From contig NZ_CP101458.1 in the NCBI RefSeq assembly GCF_024362525.1, forward strand, positions 2,790,001-2,854,000: DNA of 64,000 bases, in the 5' to 3' direction. A model generated the notes under the pieces. That model searched no databases and was not told the origin of the DNA. It saw only the letters and a list, made by a program, of their open reading frames with translations. The stretch is from Natrononativus amylolyticus. Lineage in GTDB: Archaea > Halobacteriota > Halobacteria > Halobacteriales > Natrialbaceae. Both the position numbers and the translations under genes were made by a program. Below are positions 33,487-41,749 of the stretch, piece after piece (position 1 is the stretch's first letter; each line of letters opens with the position of its first letter).

Positions 33487-34752
33487 ATGAGTCTCAGCCT
33501 CTCTTCCGAGCGTCCGACGCCGCCGGCCGTCGCCGTCGACGGCGCCTGGCTCGAGTGTATCGACTGCGCCGACAGCTACGCCCCGTTCGAGGCCGTCCGG
33601 TACACGTGTGACGCCTGCGACGGCCTGCTCGAGGTGCGTTACGCCGACCTGCCGACGTTCGACGACTTCGATTCGGACGCGACCGGCGTCTGGCGCTACG
33701 CCGACGCCCTGCCCCTCGAGTCGGGCGTCTCGATTCAGGAGGGCGCAACGCCGCTGTACGAGGTGCCCCGCCTCGAGGACGAGCTGGGTCTCGAGGCCCT
33801 GCGGATCAAACACGAGGGAATGAACCCGACCGGGAGTTTCAAGGACCGCGGCATGACCGTCGGCGTCGCGGTCGCCCGCGAACTCGGCGTTTCCCGCCTC
33901 GCGTGCGCCTCGACGGGGAACACGAGCGCCGCGCTCGCCGCCTACGGCTCGCGGGCGGGGATGGAGACGCTCGTCCTGCTGCCGGCGGGGAAGGTCGCCG
34001 CCGGCAAGGTCGCCCAGGCGAGCCTCCACGGCGCCCGAATTCTCGAGGTCGACGGCAACTTCGACGCCTGTCTCGACGTCGTTCAGGAACTCGCGGCGAG
34101 GGGCGAGGCCTACCTGTTGAACTCGCTGAATCCCTTCAGACTCGAGGGCCAGAAGACGATCGGCCTCGAGATCCTCGAGGCCTTCCGCGAGGACTACGAC
34201 GCCTGGCCCGACCGAATCGTCCTTCCAGTGGGGAACGCGGGCAACACCGCCGCGCTGTACAAGGCGTTTCGCGAACTCGTCCAGGCCGGCGACCTCGACC
34301 GCGAGGACGTCCCGACGCTCACGGGCGTCCAGGCCGAGGGCGCCGCGCCGATGGTCGAGGCGATCGAAAACGGCGCCGACGAGGTCCGCCGCTGGGCGGA
34401 CGTCGAGACGCGAGCGACGGCGATCCGGATCGGGAACCCGGTCAACGCGCCGAAGGCGCTGCCGGGAATCCGGGAGACGGGCGGAACCGCCGTCGCCGTC
34501 TCCGACGCGGAGATCACGGCCGCCCAGCGCGACCTCGCAGGCGAGGGGATCGGCGTCGAACCGGCCTCCGCGGCGTCGATCGCCGGTCTTCGAAAGTTAC
34601 GCGAGGTGGGCGCCGTCGACGCCGACGAGCGGGTCGCCTGTCTCACGACGGGCCACCTGCTCAAAGACCCCGACGCCGCGGCCGCCGCGGGCGCCGAACC
34701 CGAACCGGTCCCGGCAGACACCGACGGCGTCCTCGAGGCCCTCACGGAGTGA
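33487..34752 (+). CDS. thrC: Threonine synthase
   Basis: This 421-residue PLP enzyme of fold type II converts O-phosphohomoserine to threonine. It opens with a zinc-ribbon-like segment (C24, C27, C41, C44), common in archaeal members. The PLP lysine is K119 in NPTGSFKDRGM. STGNTSAALAAYGSRAG and the phosphate-binding PVGNAGNTAAL follow. The C-terminal 25 residues are acidic and disordered. It is preceded by about 180 nt without other genes and is not part of the arginine unit. Confidence 0.95.
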   Translation: MSLSLSSERPTPPAVAVDGAWLECIDCADSYAPFEAVRYTCDACDGLLEVRYADLPTFDDFDSDATGVWRYADALPLESGVSIQEGATPLYEVPRLEDELGLEALRIKHEGMNPTGSFKDRGMTVGVAVARELGVSRLACASTGNTSAALAAYGSRAGMETLVLLPAGKVAAGKVAQASLHGARILEVDGNFDACLDVVQELAARGEAYLLNSLNPFRLEGQKTIGLEILEAFREDYDAWPDRIVLPVGNAGNTAALYKAFRELVQAGDLDREDVPTLTGVQAEGAAPMVEAIENGADEVRRWADVETRATAIRIGNPVNAPKALPGIRETGGTAVAVSDAEITAAQRDLAGEGIGVEPASAASIAGLRKLREVGAVDADERVACLTTGHLLKDPDAAAAAGAEPEPVPADTDGVLEALTE

Positions 34753-34832
34753 TCGCCGGGTCGAACCCGTCGTCTGCTCGCACGCGAAACCCGTCTCTCC
34801 ACGAACGCTCGAGCGACGAAGATACCCGATAC

Positions 34833-34876
34833 GAATATGTATATTCCATTCCCAATGGAAATATTTTTAATATATA
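34833..34876 (+). promoter_or_regulatory. tfb: tfb promoter with two palindromes
   Basis: GAATATGTATATTC (34833-34846) is a perfect palindrome, and TTCCATT-CCC-AATGGAA (34844-34860) is a second one that overlaps it by three bases. The TATA box TTTTTAATATATAG follows at about 34864-34877, 21-34 nt before the ATG at 34898. The palindromes sit exactly where a regulator would touch the BRE/TATA complex, so autoregulation or control by a dimeric factor is likely. Confidence 0.65.
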
Positions 34877-34897
34877 GATGATAAGTAGCCAACAAGA

Positions 34898-35800
34898 ATG
34901 CGCGGGAAGCAGCCAGGAACTGACTCAGGGCGAGCCGCGGTCTGTCCCGAATGTGAGGGACGCCTCCGCCCGGTAGGCGTACAGACGATCTGTGAGGACT
35001 GCGGTCTCGTCGCCGCCGAGGACCCGATCGACCGTGGTCCCGAGTGGCGGTCGTTCGCCGACGATGACACCGATCGACGACGAACCGGCGCGCCGCTGAC
35101 CCGGTCGCGCCACGACCGAGGACTCTCGAGCGAGATCGGATACGGATACGGCTCGCGGCTCAGAGTGAGCGGGCGCAAGCGCCGCCGGATCGCCCGCATG
35201 CGAAAGGAGCACAACCGGGCTCGGCTCTCCTCGAAGCGAGCGCGCAACCAGAAGTACGCCTTCACGGAGATACGTCGAATCGTCGCCCAGCACGCCCTGC
35301 CCGTGGACCTCTGCGAGCAGGCGTGTACCCTGTTTACCTCGGCCCAGTCGAACGACCTGCTCACCGGGCGGTCGGTCGAGGGGTTCGCCGCGGCCGCGGT
35401 CTACACGACCTGTCGGACGCGCTCGCTCCCCCGGACGATCGACGAAATTGTCACGGTCGCACGCGCCAGCGAGAGCGAACTCAAGGTGGCATACGACGCG
35501 CTCAATCGCGAGCTCGGACTCCAGACCGGACCGATCGATCCGGCCGACTACCTCCCGCGGTACGCGACCAAACTCGACCTCGGGACGGCCGCCGAGCGCG
35601 ACGCGCGGGAGTACGTCGAGGCGCTCCTCGAGGCGGGGGCACTCTGTGGTCGCAATCCCAGCGGCGCCGCCGCGGCCTGTCTGTACCTCGCGGCTACTAC
35701 TCGTGACGACTGTGAACCGATCACGCAGGCCGCAGCAGCGGACGTCGCCGGCGTCTCGACGGCGACGATCCAGTCGACGGTTTCGCTCCTCTCGCCTTAG
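34898..35800 (+). CDS. tfb: Transcription initiation factor TFB
   Basis: This 300-residue protein is a TFIIB homologue that bridges TBP, the BRE element and RNA polymerase. The N-terminal zinc ribbon has C16, C19, C32 and C35 (CPECEG ... CEDCGLV). A B-reader/linker follows with WRSFADDDTDRRRTGAPLT and basic RKRRRIARMRKEH. Two cyclin repeats then run about 105-200 (GFAAAAVYTTCRT) and 205-298 (PSGAAAACLYLAATT). Haloarchaea have several TFB paralogues with different promoter preferences; which one this is cannot be decided. It converges with the unknown gene on the other strand, overlapping by 4 nt. Confidence 0.95.
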   Translation: MRGKQPGTDSGRAAVCPECEGRLRPVGVQTICEDCGLVAAEDPIDRGPEWRSFADDDTDRRRTGAPLTRSRHDRGLSSEIGYGYGSRLRVSGRKRRRIARMRKEHNRARLSSKRARNQKYAFTEIRRIVAQHALPVDLCEQACTLFTSAQSNDLLTGRSVEGFAAAAVYTTCRTRSLPRTIDEIVTVARASESELKVAYDALNRELGLQTGPIDPADYLPRYATKLDLGTAAERDAREYVEALLEAGALCGRNPSGAAAACLYLAATTRDDCEPITQAAAADVAGVSTATIQSTVSLLSP

Positions 35801-36168
35801 CGGTCGTAGAGGATCGTCCGTTTGCGCATCGCGTCGGCGGATGGATGGTCGGTCCCGGCCGCGAACTTCGGGTACGGCGTACGATCGTTGTCGCGACCGG
35901 CAAACGCGAGTGAGGCTTCACGAGCTCTCCTGTAGCGCCGGTGGTGTTCGTCGACCGGCGCGGTTCTGACGATCTGTACCGCCTCGCCGTGTTTCGCTCG
36001 CAGCCAGAACGCGAGAAACGCGCCGAACTCGGTCGGTGCGAACACGACCGCCCTGCCGAACCGCCGGAGAACCGTCTCCCGGTGCGTTTTACAGATGTTC
36101 TTGACCGTTTCTCGAGCCTTCGAACTGTCCGCAACGACGAAAAACGCGTTCCTGAGGACCTCCCGCAT
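35797..36168 (-). CDS. Conserved protein of unknown function next to mcm
   Basis: I do not recognise this 123-residue protein beyond a feeling that it belongs to a family confined to haloarchaea. Visible features: FFVVADSSKARETVKNICKTH at the start, RFGRAVVFAPTEFGAFLAFWLRAKHG in the middle, and a C-terminal YPKFAAGTDHPSADAMRKR. It has no membrane segment and no metal motif. It lies 54 nt downstream of mcm on the same strand and is probably co-transcribed with it, which hints at a replication-linked role. Confidence 0.7.
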   Translation of the reverse strand: MREVLRNAFFVVADSSKARETVKNICKTHRETVLRRFGRAVVFAPTEFGAFLAFWLRAKHGEAVQIVRTAPVDEHHRRYRRAREASLAFAGRDNDRTPYPKFAAGTDHPSADAMRKRTILYDR

Positions 36169-36222
36169 GTGTAGACAATCCTACCAATCCGATGCTGAAA
36201 AGTGTTTCTTATCTAACTGGAG

Positions 36223-38325
36223 TTACGTCGTCCGAAGGTTGTCGGTGCTCGGCTCGTACACCTCGCCCTTCTGTTTGAGCTTCTCGATCTCGTGTTCGGC
36301 CTTCGACTCGTCCAGTCCGATCTCCGCTGCGCGCTCGAGAACGACGTCGACGGGCGCACCCTCGTCGTACTCCTCTTCGATGTCGCTGATGAGCTGTTTA
36401 ATGTTCTTGATCCGGTCGCGCTGGGATTTCGAGGTGCCGGCCTCGACGATGTCGGCGTCGAACTCGCCCGTCTCGGGGTCGACCCCGATGTCCTGCAGAC
36501 AGGAGCGGACGATCTCGATAACGCGCTCCGCGTCGTCGATTTCGACCGTATCCGACAGGCGAACCCGCGCGCTCGCCTCCGAGAGCCGGACCAGCCCCTC
36601 GAGTTTGCGAGCCGTCACGGGGACCGGTGCGTCCTCGTCGGTCCCCTTCGAACGCAGATCGACGTAGAAGTCGCGGATCGCCTCGCGGGCCTCCTCGGTC
36701 ATCCGGGGGTGGCAGTTCTGCTTGGCGTAGGCGATGTACTTCCGGAGGAGTTCGGCGTCGATCGCCGGATCGACCTTCTCGGTCATCTCGTCGATCTCCT
36801 CGGTGCTGACCTCGATCGTGTTCATCTCCCGGCGCTGGGTCGTCAGCTCCCCCGCGTAGTTCGTGTTCAGGATGTGCTCTGCGAGGCTCCGGTCTTTCTC
36901 CTCGTTGGGCTGGTCGGTCACCGTAAAGATCAGGTCGAACCGGGAGATGAGCGCCGGCTCGAGGTCGATCTGCTCGCCGATCGGTTCGTACTGGTCGAAC
37001 CGGCCGTACTTGGGGTTCGCCGCGCCGAGAAGCGAACACCGGGACTTGAGGGTGGCGTTGATCCCTGCCTTCGAGACCGAGATCCGCTGTTGCTCGAGGG
37101 CTTCGTGCATCGCCGAGCGGTCCTCCGGGCGCATCTTGTCCAGTTCGTCGACGGCGGCGATCCCCTGGTCGGCGAGGACGAGCGCGCCGGCCTCGAGAGT
37201 CCACTGCTGGCCGTCGCCGAAGTCGTCGCGAACCGCGGCCGCGGTGAGACCCGCACTCGAGCTCCCCTTCCCGGAGGTGTAGACGGAGCGAGGGGCGATG
37301 TTCTGGATGTACCCCAGCATCTGCGATTTTCCGGTTCCCGGATCACCTATCAGCAGCATGTGGAGGTCGCCGCGGATCCTCGAGCCGTCGGGCAGCTGTT
37401 TCGTCACGCCCGAGAAGAGCTGGAGGATCATCGCGAGCTTCTCCTGGTCGTAGCCGTAGATCGAGGGGGCGATGGAGGCGACCATCTGCTCGTAGACGTC
37501 CGCCTCGTTCGAGATCCGGTAGATCAGCTTTTTGTCCTCGTCGGTGATGTCCATGTCCTCGAACTGCTCCTCGTCGATGTCGACGGAGATTCCCTCCATG
37601 TAGAAGTCGAAGATCGGGGATTTCTCCTGCTGGTTGCCCTGTTGTTCGAGCCTGAGGACGCCGACCGCGGAGACGTGATCGCCGGGCGTGACCTCGCCCG
37701 TGATGTCGTCTTCGACGTTGACGTCGAGGGCCTGGGGGGTTTCGCCGCCGCGGAGCCCCTCGGGGCTCTCCTGGATGCGGAGCTTCTGTGCGTCGACGAA
37801 CTCGGACTGGTCGAAGTTCACCCGGAAGGGGCCCTGGCGCTCACACCCCTGGCACTCGTGGGGCTCCTGAAAGTCGCCGGTCGACTGGGGGACCCGGGTC
37901 AGGGTGCCACAGAGCTGACACTCGAAGGCCGCCTCCTCGATCTTCGGGCGGACGTCGGTCGCCTTCCGGACGATCCCGTGGACCTGGACCAGCGAGTTCA
38001 TGTCCCGGGCGCGGATCTCGCGGATCTCCGGCGACTCGGTTTCGGGCAGGTTTCGAATGCGGACGTGGGCCTGCCCGAGACTGACGTCGATCGGCAGGTC
38101 GTAGAGCCGGAGCGCCTCCTCGGCGTACCGCTGGAGCTGTTCGGGCTGGTTGATGTAGTCGTCCGCCAGGTCGGGGTCGAACCGGTAGAGATCCTGCCAG
38201 TCGACGTACAGCGACCGCTGTTCGTTCGGGTACCGCTGCGCAAGCTGCTTGACCTCGTTGTCGTAGTAGTTGCGGAAGAACTGCTCGAACGCGTCGACGA
38301 GTTCGGAATTTCCCGCTTGCGCCAT
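36223..38325 (-). CDS. mcm: Replicative DNA helicase MCM
   Basis: This 700-residue protein is the archaeal minichromosome maintenance helicase that unwinds DNA at the replication fork as a hexamer. The N-terminal domain holds a zinc finger (CQLC ... CQGC) and an OB fold. The AAA+ core has Walker A GDPGTGKS with K333, VDELDKM as Walker B, and SRFDLIF with the arginine finger. A C-terminal winged helix (about 625-700) ends the protein. The start MAQAGNSEL fits a TATA box (plus-strand 38352-38357). The gene is uninterrupted: no intein, which is common at this locus in other haloarchaea. Confidence 0.97.
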   Translation of the reverse strand: MAQAGNSELVDAFEQFFRNYYDNEVKQLAQRYPNEQRSLYVDWQDLYRFDPDLADDYINQPEQLQRYAEEALRLYDLPIDVSLGQAHVRIRNLPETESPEIREIRARDMNSLVQVHGIVRKATDVRPKIEEAAFECQLCGTLTRVPQSTGDFQEPHECQGCERQGPFRVNFDQSEFVDAQKLRIQESPEGLRGGETPQALDVNVEDDITGEVTPGDHVSAVGVLRLEQQGNQQEKSPIFDFYMEGISVDIDEEQFEDMDITDEDKKLIYRISNEADVYEQMVASIAPSIYGYDQEKLAMILQLFSGVTKQLPDGSRIRGDLHMLLIGDPGTGKSQMLGYIQNIAPRSVYTSGKGSSSAGLTAAAVRDDFGDGQQWTLEAGALVLADQGIAAVDELDKMRPEDRSAMHEALEQQRISVSKAGINATLKSRCSLLGAANPKYGRFDQYEPIGEQIDLEPALISRFDLIFTVTDQPNEEKDRSLAEHILNTNYAGELTTQRREMNTIEVSTEEIDEMTEKVDPAIDAELLRKYIAYAKQNCHPRMTEEAREAIRDFYVDLRSKGTDEDAPVPVTARKLEGLVRLSEASARVRLSDTVEIDDAERVIEIVRSCLQDIGVDPETGEFDADIVEAGTSKSQRDRIKNIKQLISDIEEEYDEGAPVDVVLERAAEIGLDESKAEHEIEKLKQKGEVYEPSTDNLRTT

Positions 38326-38351
38326 TGCACTGGCATAGGGACCCCAACGGG

Positions 38352-38357
38352 TATAAA
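38352..38357 (-). promoter_or_regulatory. mcm: mcm TATA box
   Basis: On the minus strand TTTATA lies 27-32 nt before the ATG at 38325, within CAGTTTATACCC. It supports a leaderless start for MCM and excludes the much longer upstream open frame. Confidence 0.7.
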
Positions 38358-38547
38358 CTGTCGTATACCACACCGAAAGTGGTCGTCCGCCCGAGACGCC
38401 CTGAAAGTGCAAGTTTATCCACTGATTAGTCAGTTCGCGTCGAAGTTCAGCCGGATTATCGTCTCTTTCAGCCGGCGAACGGTCACCCGCTATAATTCGA
38501 CGGTCGGTGTAGTGGCGCTCCCGGTGTCCCCCGACACCAGATCCACC

Positions 38548-39216
38548 ATGAGTGCGCTCACCGAATTTGTCATTCCGGCGACGGCGCTCGCGCTCGAGGA
38601 CGCGTTCAAACGAGCACCCGCGCTCCGGGTCGAACTCGCGCGCACCGTCACGCACGACGAGCGCCTTTCACTGCTCTGGGGCGCGGGCGTCTCCGCCGCG
38701 ACGGCGACGGCCGCCCTCGAGGCCGATCCGACCGTCGAATCGGTACGCCGACTGTCCGAGGGGCCTCCCGAGACGACCCGGCGGAGCCTGTACACCGTCG
38801 ACTGGGACGACGGTCCCGGGCCCGTCCTCGAGTCGCTGGCGACGGGCGGTGGAATCCTCGAGGCGACCGCGACCGGCAGTCAGTGGCACGTTACGACGGT
38901 GTACCCCGACCACGACGCGATGGCGGCGGCCTACCACTCGTGTGAGGTCCCGCTCGAGGTCCGGTCGGTACGGGACCTCTCAGAGCAGCCGCCGCGGATG
39001 AACGGCGAACTCACGGACAGTCAGTACGAGGCGCTGTCCTCCGCCCTCCGGAACAACTTCTACGAGATCCCGCGAGACGTGACGCTCTCGGACCTGGCGA
39101 ACGAACTCGGCGTCTCCCACCAGGCGGTCTCGGAGCGACTCCGGCGCAGCCACCGGAAGCTGGCGAAAGACGCGGTCGAGGGGGACGGACAGGCAGACAG
39201 CGAGCGAACCGGGTAG
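38548..39216 (+). CDS. Bat-type helix-turn-helix (HTH-10) regulator
   Basis: This 222-residue protein ends in an HTH-10 domain, the DNA-binding domain first seen in the bacterio-opsin activator Bat. It spans about 148-212: LTDSQYEALSSALRNNFYEIPR, then TLSDLANELGVSHQAVSERL and RRSHRKLAKDA. The N-terminal half is the short beta-rich sensor-like segment common to the family (FVIPATALALEDAFK ... LEVRSVRDLSEQP). There is no PAS or GAF domain, so the input is unknown. It is divergent from mcm with 222 nt between the two starts. Confidence 0.88.
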   Translation: MSALTEFVIPATALALEDAFKRAPALRVELARTVTHDERLSLLWGAGVSAATATAALEADPTVESVRRLSEGPPETTRRSLYTVDWDDGPGPVLESLATGGGILEATATGSQWHVTTVYPDHDAMAAAYHSCEVPLEVRSVRDLSEQPPRMNGELTDSQYEALSSALRNNFYEIPRDVTLSDLANELGVSHQAVSERLRRSHRKLAKDAVEGDGQADSERTG

Positions 39217-39426
39217 CACGGATCGGTGCCGACGAACGCCCCGAGGAGCGACCGGCGAATCGCGTCGCCGCCGGGCGATTTTGGACAGAAAACCGGAGCG
39301 TTCTCCCGGACCTTATGTACGACCTGACTACGCAGGCTCAGCCCGTTCGTGTCCGTGCCCGGTAGACAGTTTTCCACGGGACACAACGGCCCCGAGCGGC
39401 GACGACGTGGGCCGCCCGACCCAATC

Positions 39427-40500
39427 ATGAAAACCAGCATCGAGGTGGAGTACTGGATCGTCGACGACAACGGCGATCTCGTCCCACCCACAACGCTGCT
39501 CGACGTCTCCGACCAGGTCGAACCGGAGTTCGTCGAGCCGATGATCGAGATCAAGACGACGCCGTGTGAGTCCGCGACCGAACTCCGCGAGGAGTTCGTC
39601 GGTCGCATCCGACGGGTCGTCGACGCGGCTCGCGGAGAGGGAAAGCGGCTCGTCCCGCTGGGAACGCCGCTCCACGCGGCTCCGGCGGAGATCCCGTACC
39701 GGGAGAAGACGGGGACCGACCTCCAGCGACAGATCATCGGTCCGTCGTTCGACGACGCGCGGTTCTGTGCGGGCACGCACGTCCACCTCGAGCAGTCGAG
39801 CGTCGTCGACCAGCTCAACACGCTGACCGCGCTCGATCCGGCGTTCGCGCTGATCAACAGCTCGTCACACCACCGGGGTGAGCGACTCGCCGCCTGTGCG
39901 CGGCCGTACCTCTACCGAAAGAGTTGCTACGAGGCGTTCCCCGATCAGGGACAGCTCTGGCCGTACGTCGGCAGCGTCGACGAGTGGGAGGAGCGCCTCG
40001 GGCGGTCGTTCGCGGCGTTCCGGGACGCCGCCCGCGAGCGGGGTGTCGGGGCGGACGCGTTCGACGAGCAGTTCGACCCCTACGACGCGGTCTGGACGCC
40101 GGTCCGCCTCCGCGAGTCGTTCCCGACCGTCGAGTGGCGCTCGCCCGACGCCGCCCTGCCGAGTCAGGTGCTCTCGCTGGCGACGGAGATCCGCGCGATC
40201 GTCTCGCGCGCCGACGCCCGCGGCACCGTCGTCTCGCCCGACGAGCCCGCCGGCGACCGGGTCCGACTCCCCGACTTCGGGACCGTCGACGAGACGGTGT
40301 CGACGGCGATAGAGCACGGGCTCGCGGACTCGAGCGTCACGAACTACCTGCGAGGCGTCGGCCTCAACCCCGACCGGTATCGGCCGCTCGCCGACCGCCT
40401 GCCGGACCGACGAGTATCGCGAAACGAGGCCCGACGGCTGCGCCTGCGGGCGGCCGACTGGCTCGAGGCCGACCTCGAGCGAGCCGTCGCCCGTCCCTGA
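39427..40500 (+). CDS. Glutamate-cysteine ligase-like (GCS2 family) carboxylate-amine ligase
   Basis: This 357-residue protein belongs to the GCS2/YbdK group of ATP-dependent ligases that join the gamma-carboxyl of glutamate to an amine such as cysteine. Features: MKTSIEVEYWIVD at the start, PEFVEPMIEIKTTPC near residue 37, FCAGTHVHLEQSS (about 117-129) and INSSSHHRGERLAACARP. Haloarchaea use gamma-glutamylcysteine as their main thiol. This could supply it, but a second GCS2 paralogue elsewhere may do so, so the substrate is unsure. The start was set at the Met before the conserved strand. Confidence 0.82.
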   Translation: MKTSIEVEYWIVDDNGDLVPPTTLLDVSDQVEPEFVEPMIEIKTTPCESATELREEFVGRIRRVVDAARGEGKRLVPLGTPLHAAPAEIPYREKTGTDLQRQIIGPSFDDARFCAGTHVHLEQSSVVDQLNTLTALDPAFALINSSSHHRGERLAACARPYLYRKSCYEAFPDQGQLWPYVGSVDEWEERLGRSFAAFRDAARERGVGADAFDEQFDPYDAVWTPVRLRESFPTVEWRSPDAALPSQVLSLATEIRAIVSRADARGTVVSPDEPAGDRVRLPDFGTVDETVSTAIEHGLADSSVTNYLRGVGLNPDRYRPLADRLPDRRVSRNEARRLRLRAADWLEADLERAVARP

Positions 40501-40515
40501 GACGATCCGCCGTCG

Positions 40516-41658
40516 TCACTCTGCTTTCGGCGTGAGGTCCAGGTCCGTCGAGACGGCGCTGCGCTCGAGCCACTGCGCGCCGGTTCGCAGCGGTTCGGGG
40601 ATCTCCTCGCCGATCGCACAGGACACCGGCTCCGTCTCACAGGGCGTGTTGAGCGCGAGTTCGATCGTCTGCGAGCCGCCCTCGAACACCGTTGCGCTCG
40701 CCGTCGTGAGCTGTTCGAACGCGTACGGCGCCTCCGTGTCGGGCTCGCGGTGACGACAGATCGAGTCGTCGCCGGGCCCGTTCTCGTGATCGCGGGCGAC
40801 CGTCCACAGGCGGTCGCGGCCGATCCGATCGTCGCCCTCGAGCAGCGCCAGCGCCCGTTCGCGCCGGCGAAGCGAGCTCTCCGCCTCCGGAGACGACGAG
40901 TTGACGAAGTGGTTCGTCCGGACCACGAGCGGGCCGTCGTCGGCCGTGATCCGTTCTTCGACCGGATCGACCTCGAGCAGGACTGTGTCGGTCTCGTCGG
41001 CGAGAAACAGCGTCTGGGCCGCGAGCCGTCGGACGGGGTAAGACTCGAGGACCGTCCGGGCGTCGGCGACCGTGGCGCACTCCTCGAGCAGGATTCGGAT
41101 GACGGTGCCGTTTCGGACCCGCTCTTCGGGCTCGACGTCGTCGCGTTCGACGTCGATGTTCGTGTTCGCGGCGACCAGCCCCCGGTCGTTGACGCCCTTG
41201 AACAGCATCACCGTGCCGCAGGTGTCGACGGTCAGAAAGCCGCGGTAGTCGCCGATCGCGGGCTGCTGGTAGACCGCCTTCGGCCGGACGCCGCGGCCGG
41301 CGATGTCGCGGTTCTTGAGCACGAGCGAGCCGTCCGCGTCGGTGTGTGGCGGGGCGACGAGGACGTTGGTACAGCCGTTCGCCGCCGTGTTTCCGAGCTC
41401 GTCACAGAGTTCGGAGAACGCGAAGACGTACACCTCGTAGAGCGCGTCGTCGACGTCGAGGACCTCTTTCATCCCGTCGTAGGCGGCCAGGTGCCTGTCG
41501 GGGAGGCTCTGACGGCTCCGCCGGGAGTACTCGAGCAGCGCCTCGAGGTCGACGTCGCGTTCGGTACACAGCTCCCCCAGCGTCGACACCGCCCACTCGA
41601 GAACCGCGCGTTCGTCTCGGCCGCGTCGTTTCCCGTGCTCGTAGAACGCCTCGTCCAT
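40516..41658 (-). CDS. C45-family autoproteolytic acyltransferase/hydrolase
   Basis: This 380-residue protein belongs to the Ntn-hydrolase group related to acyl-CoA:6-aminopenicillanic acid acyltransferase (peptidase family C45). The likely nucleophile is C96 in NGCTNVLV, followed by SLVLKNRDI, the usual NRD-type continuation. Such enzymes cut themselves before the Cys and then hydrolyse or transfer an amide-bound acyl group. It has no signal peptide, so it acts in the cytoplasm. FKGVNDRGLVAANTN and RNGTVIRILLEECATV are other family features. The substrate is unknown. Confidence 0.85.
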   Translation of the reverse strand: MDEAFYEHGKRRGRDERAVLEWAVSTLGELCTERDVDLEALLEYSRRSRQSLPDRHLAAYDGMKEVLDVDDALYEVYVFAFSELCDELGNTAANGCTNVLVAPPHTDADGSLVLKNRDIAGRGVRPKAVYQQPAIGDYRGFLTVDTCGTVMLFKGVNDRGLVAANTNIDVERDDVEPEERVRNGTVIRILLEECATVADARTVLESYPVRRLAAQTLFLADETDTVLLEVDPVEERITADDGPLVVRTNHFVNSSSPEAESSLRRRERALALLEGDDRIGRDRLWTVARDHENGPGDDSICRHREPDTEAPYAFEQLTTASATVFEGGSQTIELALNTPCETEPVSCAIGEEIPEPLRTGAQWLERSAVSTDLDLTPKAE

Positions 41659-41749
41659 GGACGCGCTACGGGGGCGACGGGTTTGTAGCCACGGGGCGCT
41701 CCTGCCGGGTCACCGGGCGCGACGACGTCGAACCGTCGGCTCGACCCTC

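Noticed and set aside
36292-38547. A 974-codon open frame running antisense to mcm and continuing into the HTH-10 gene
   Set aside because: The upstream part is an artefact of GC-rich codons on the complementary strand. Only the last 222 codons, from the ATG at 38548, look like protein.
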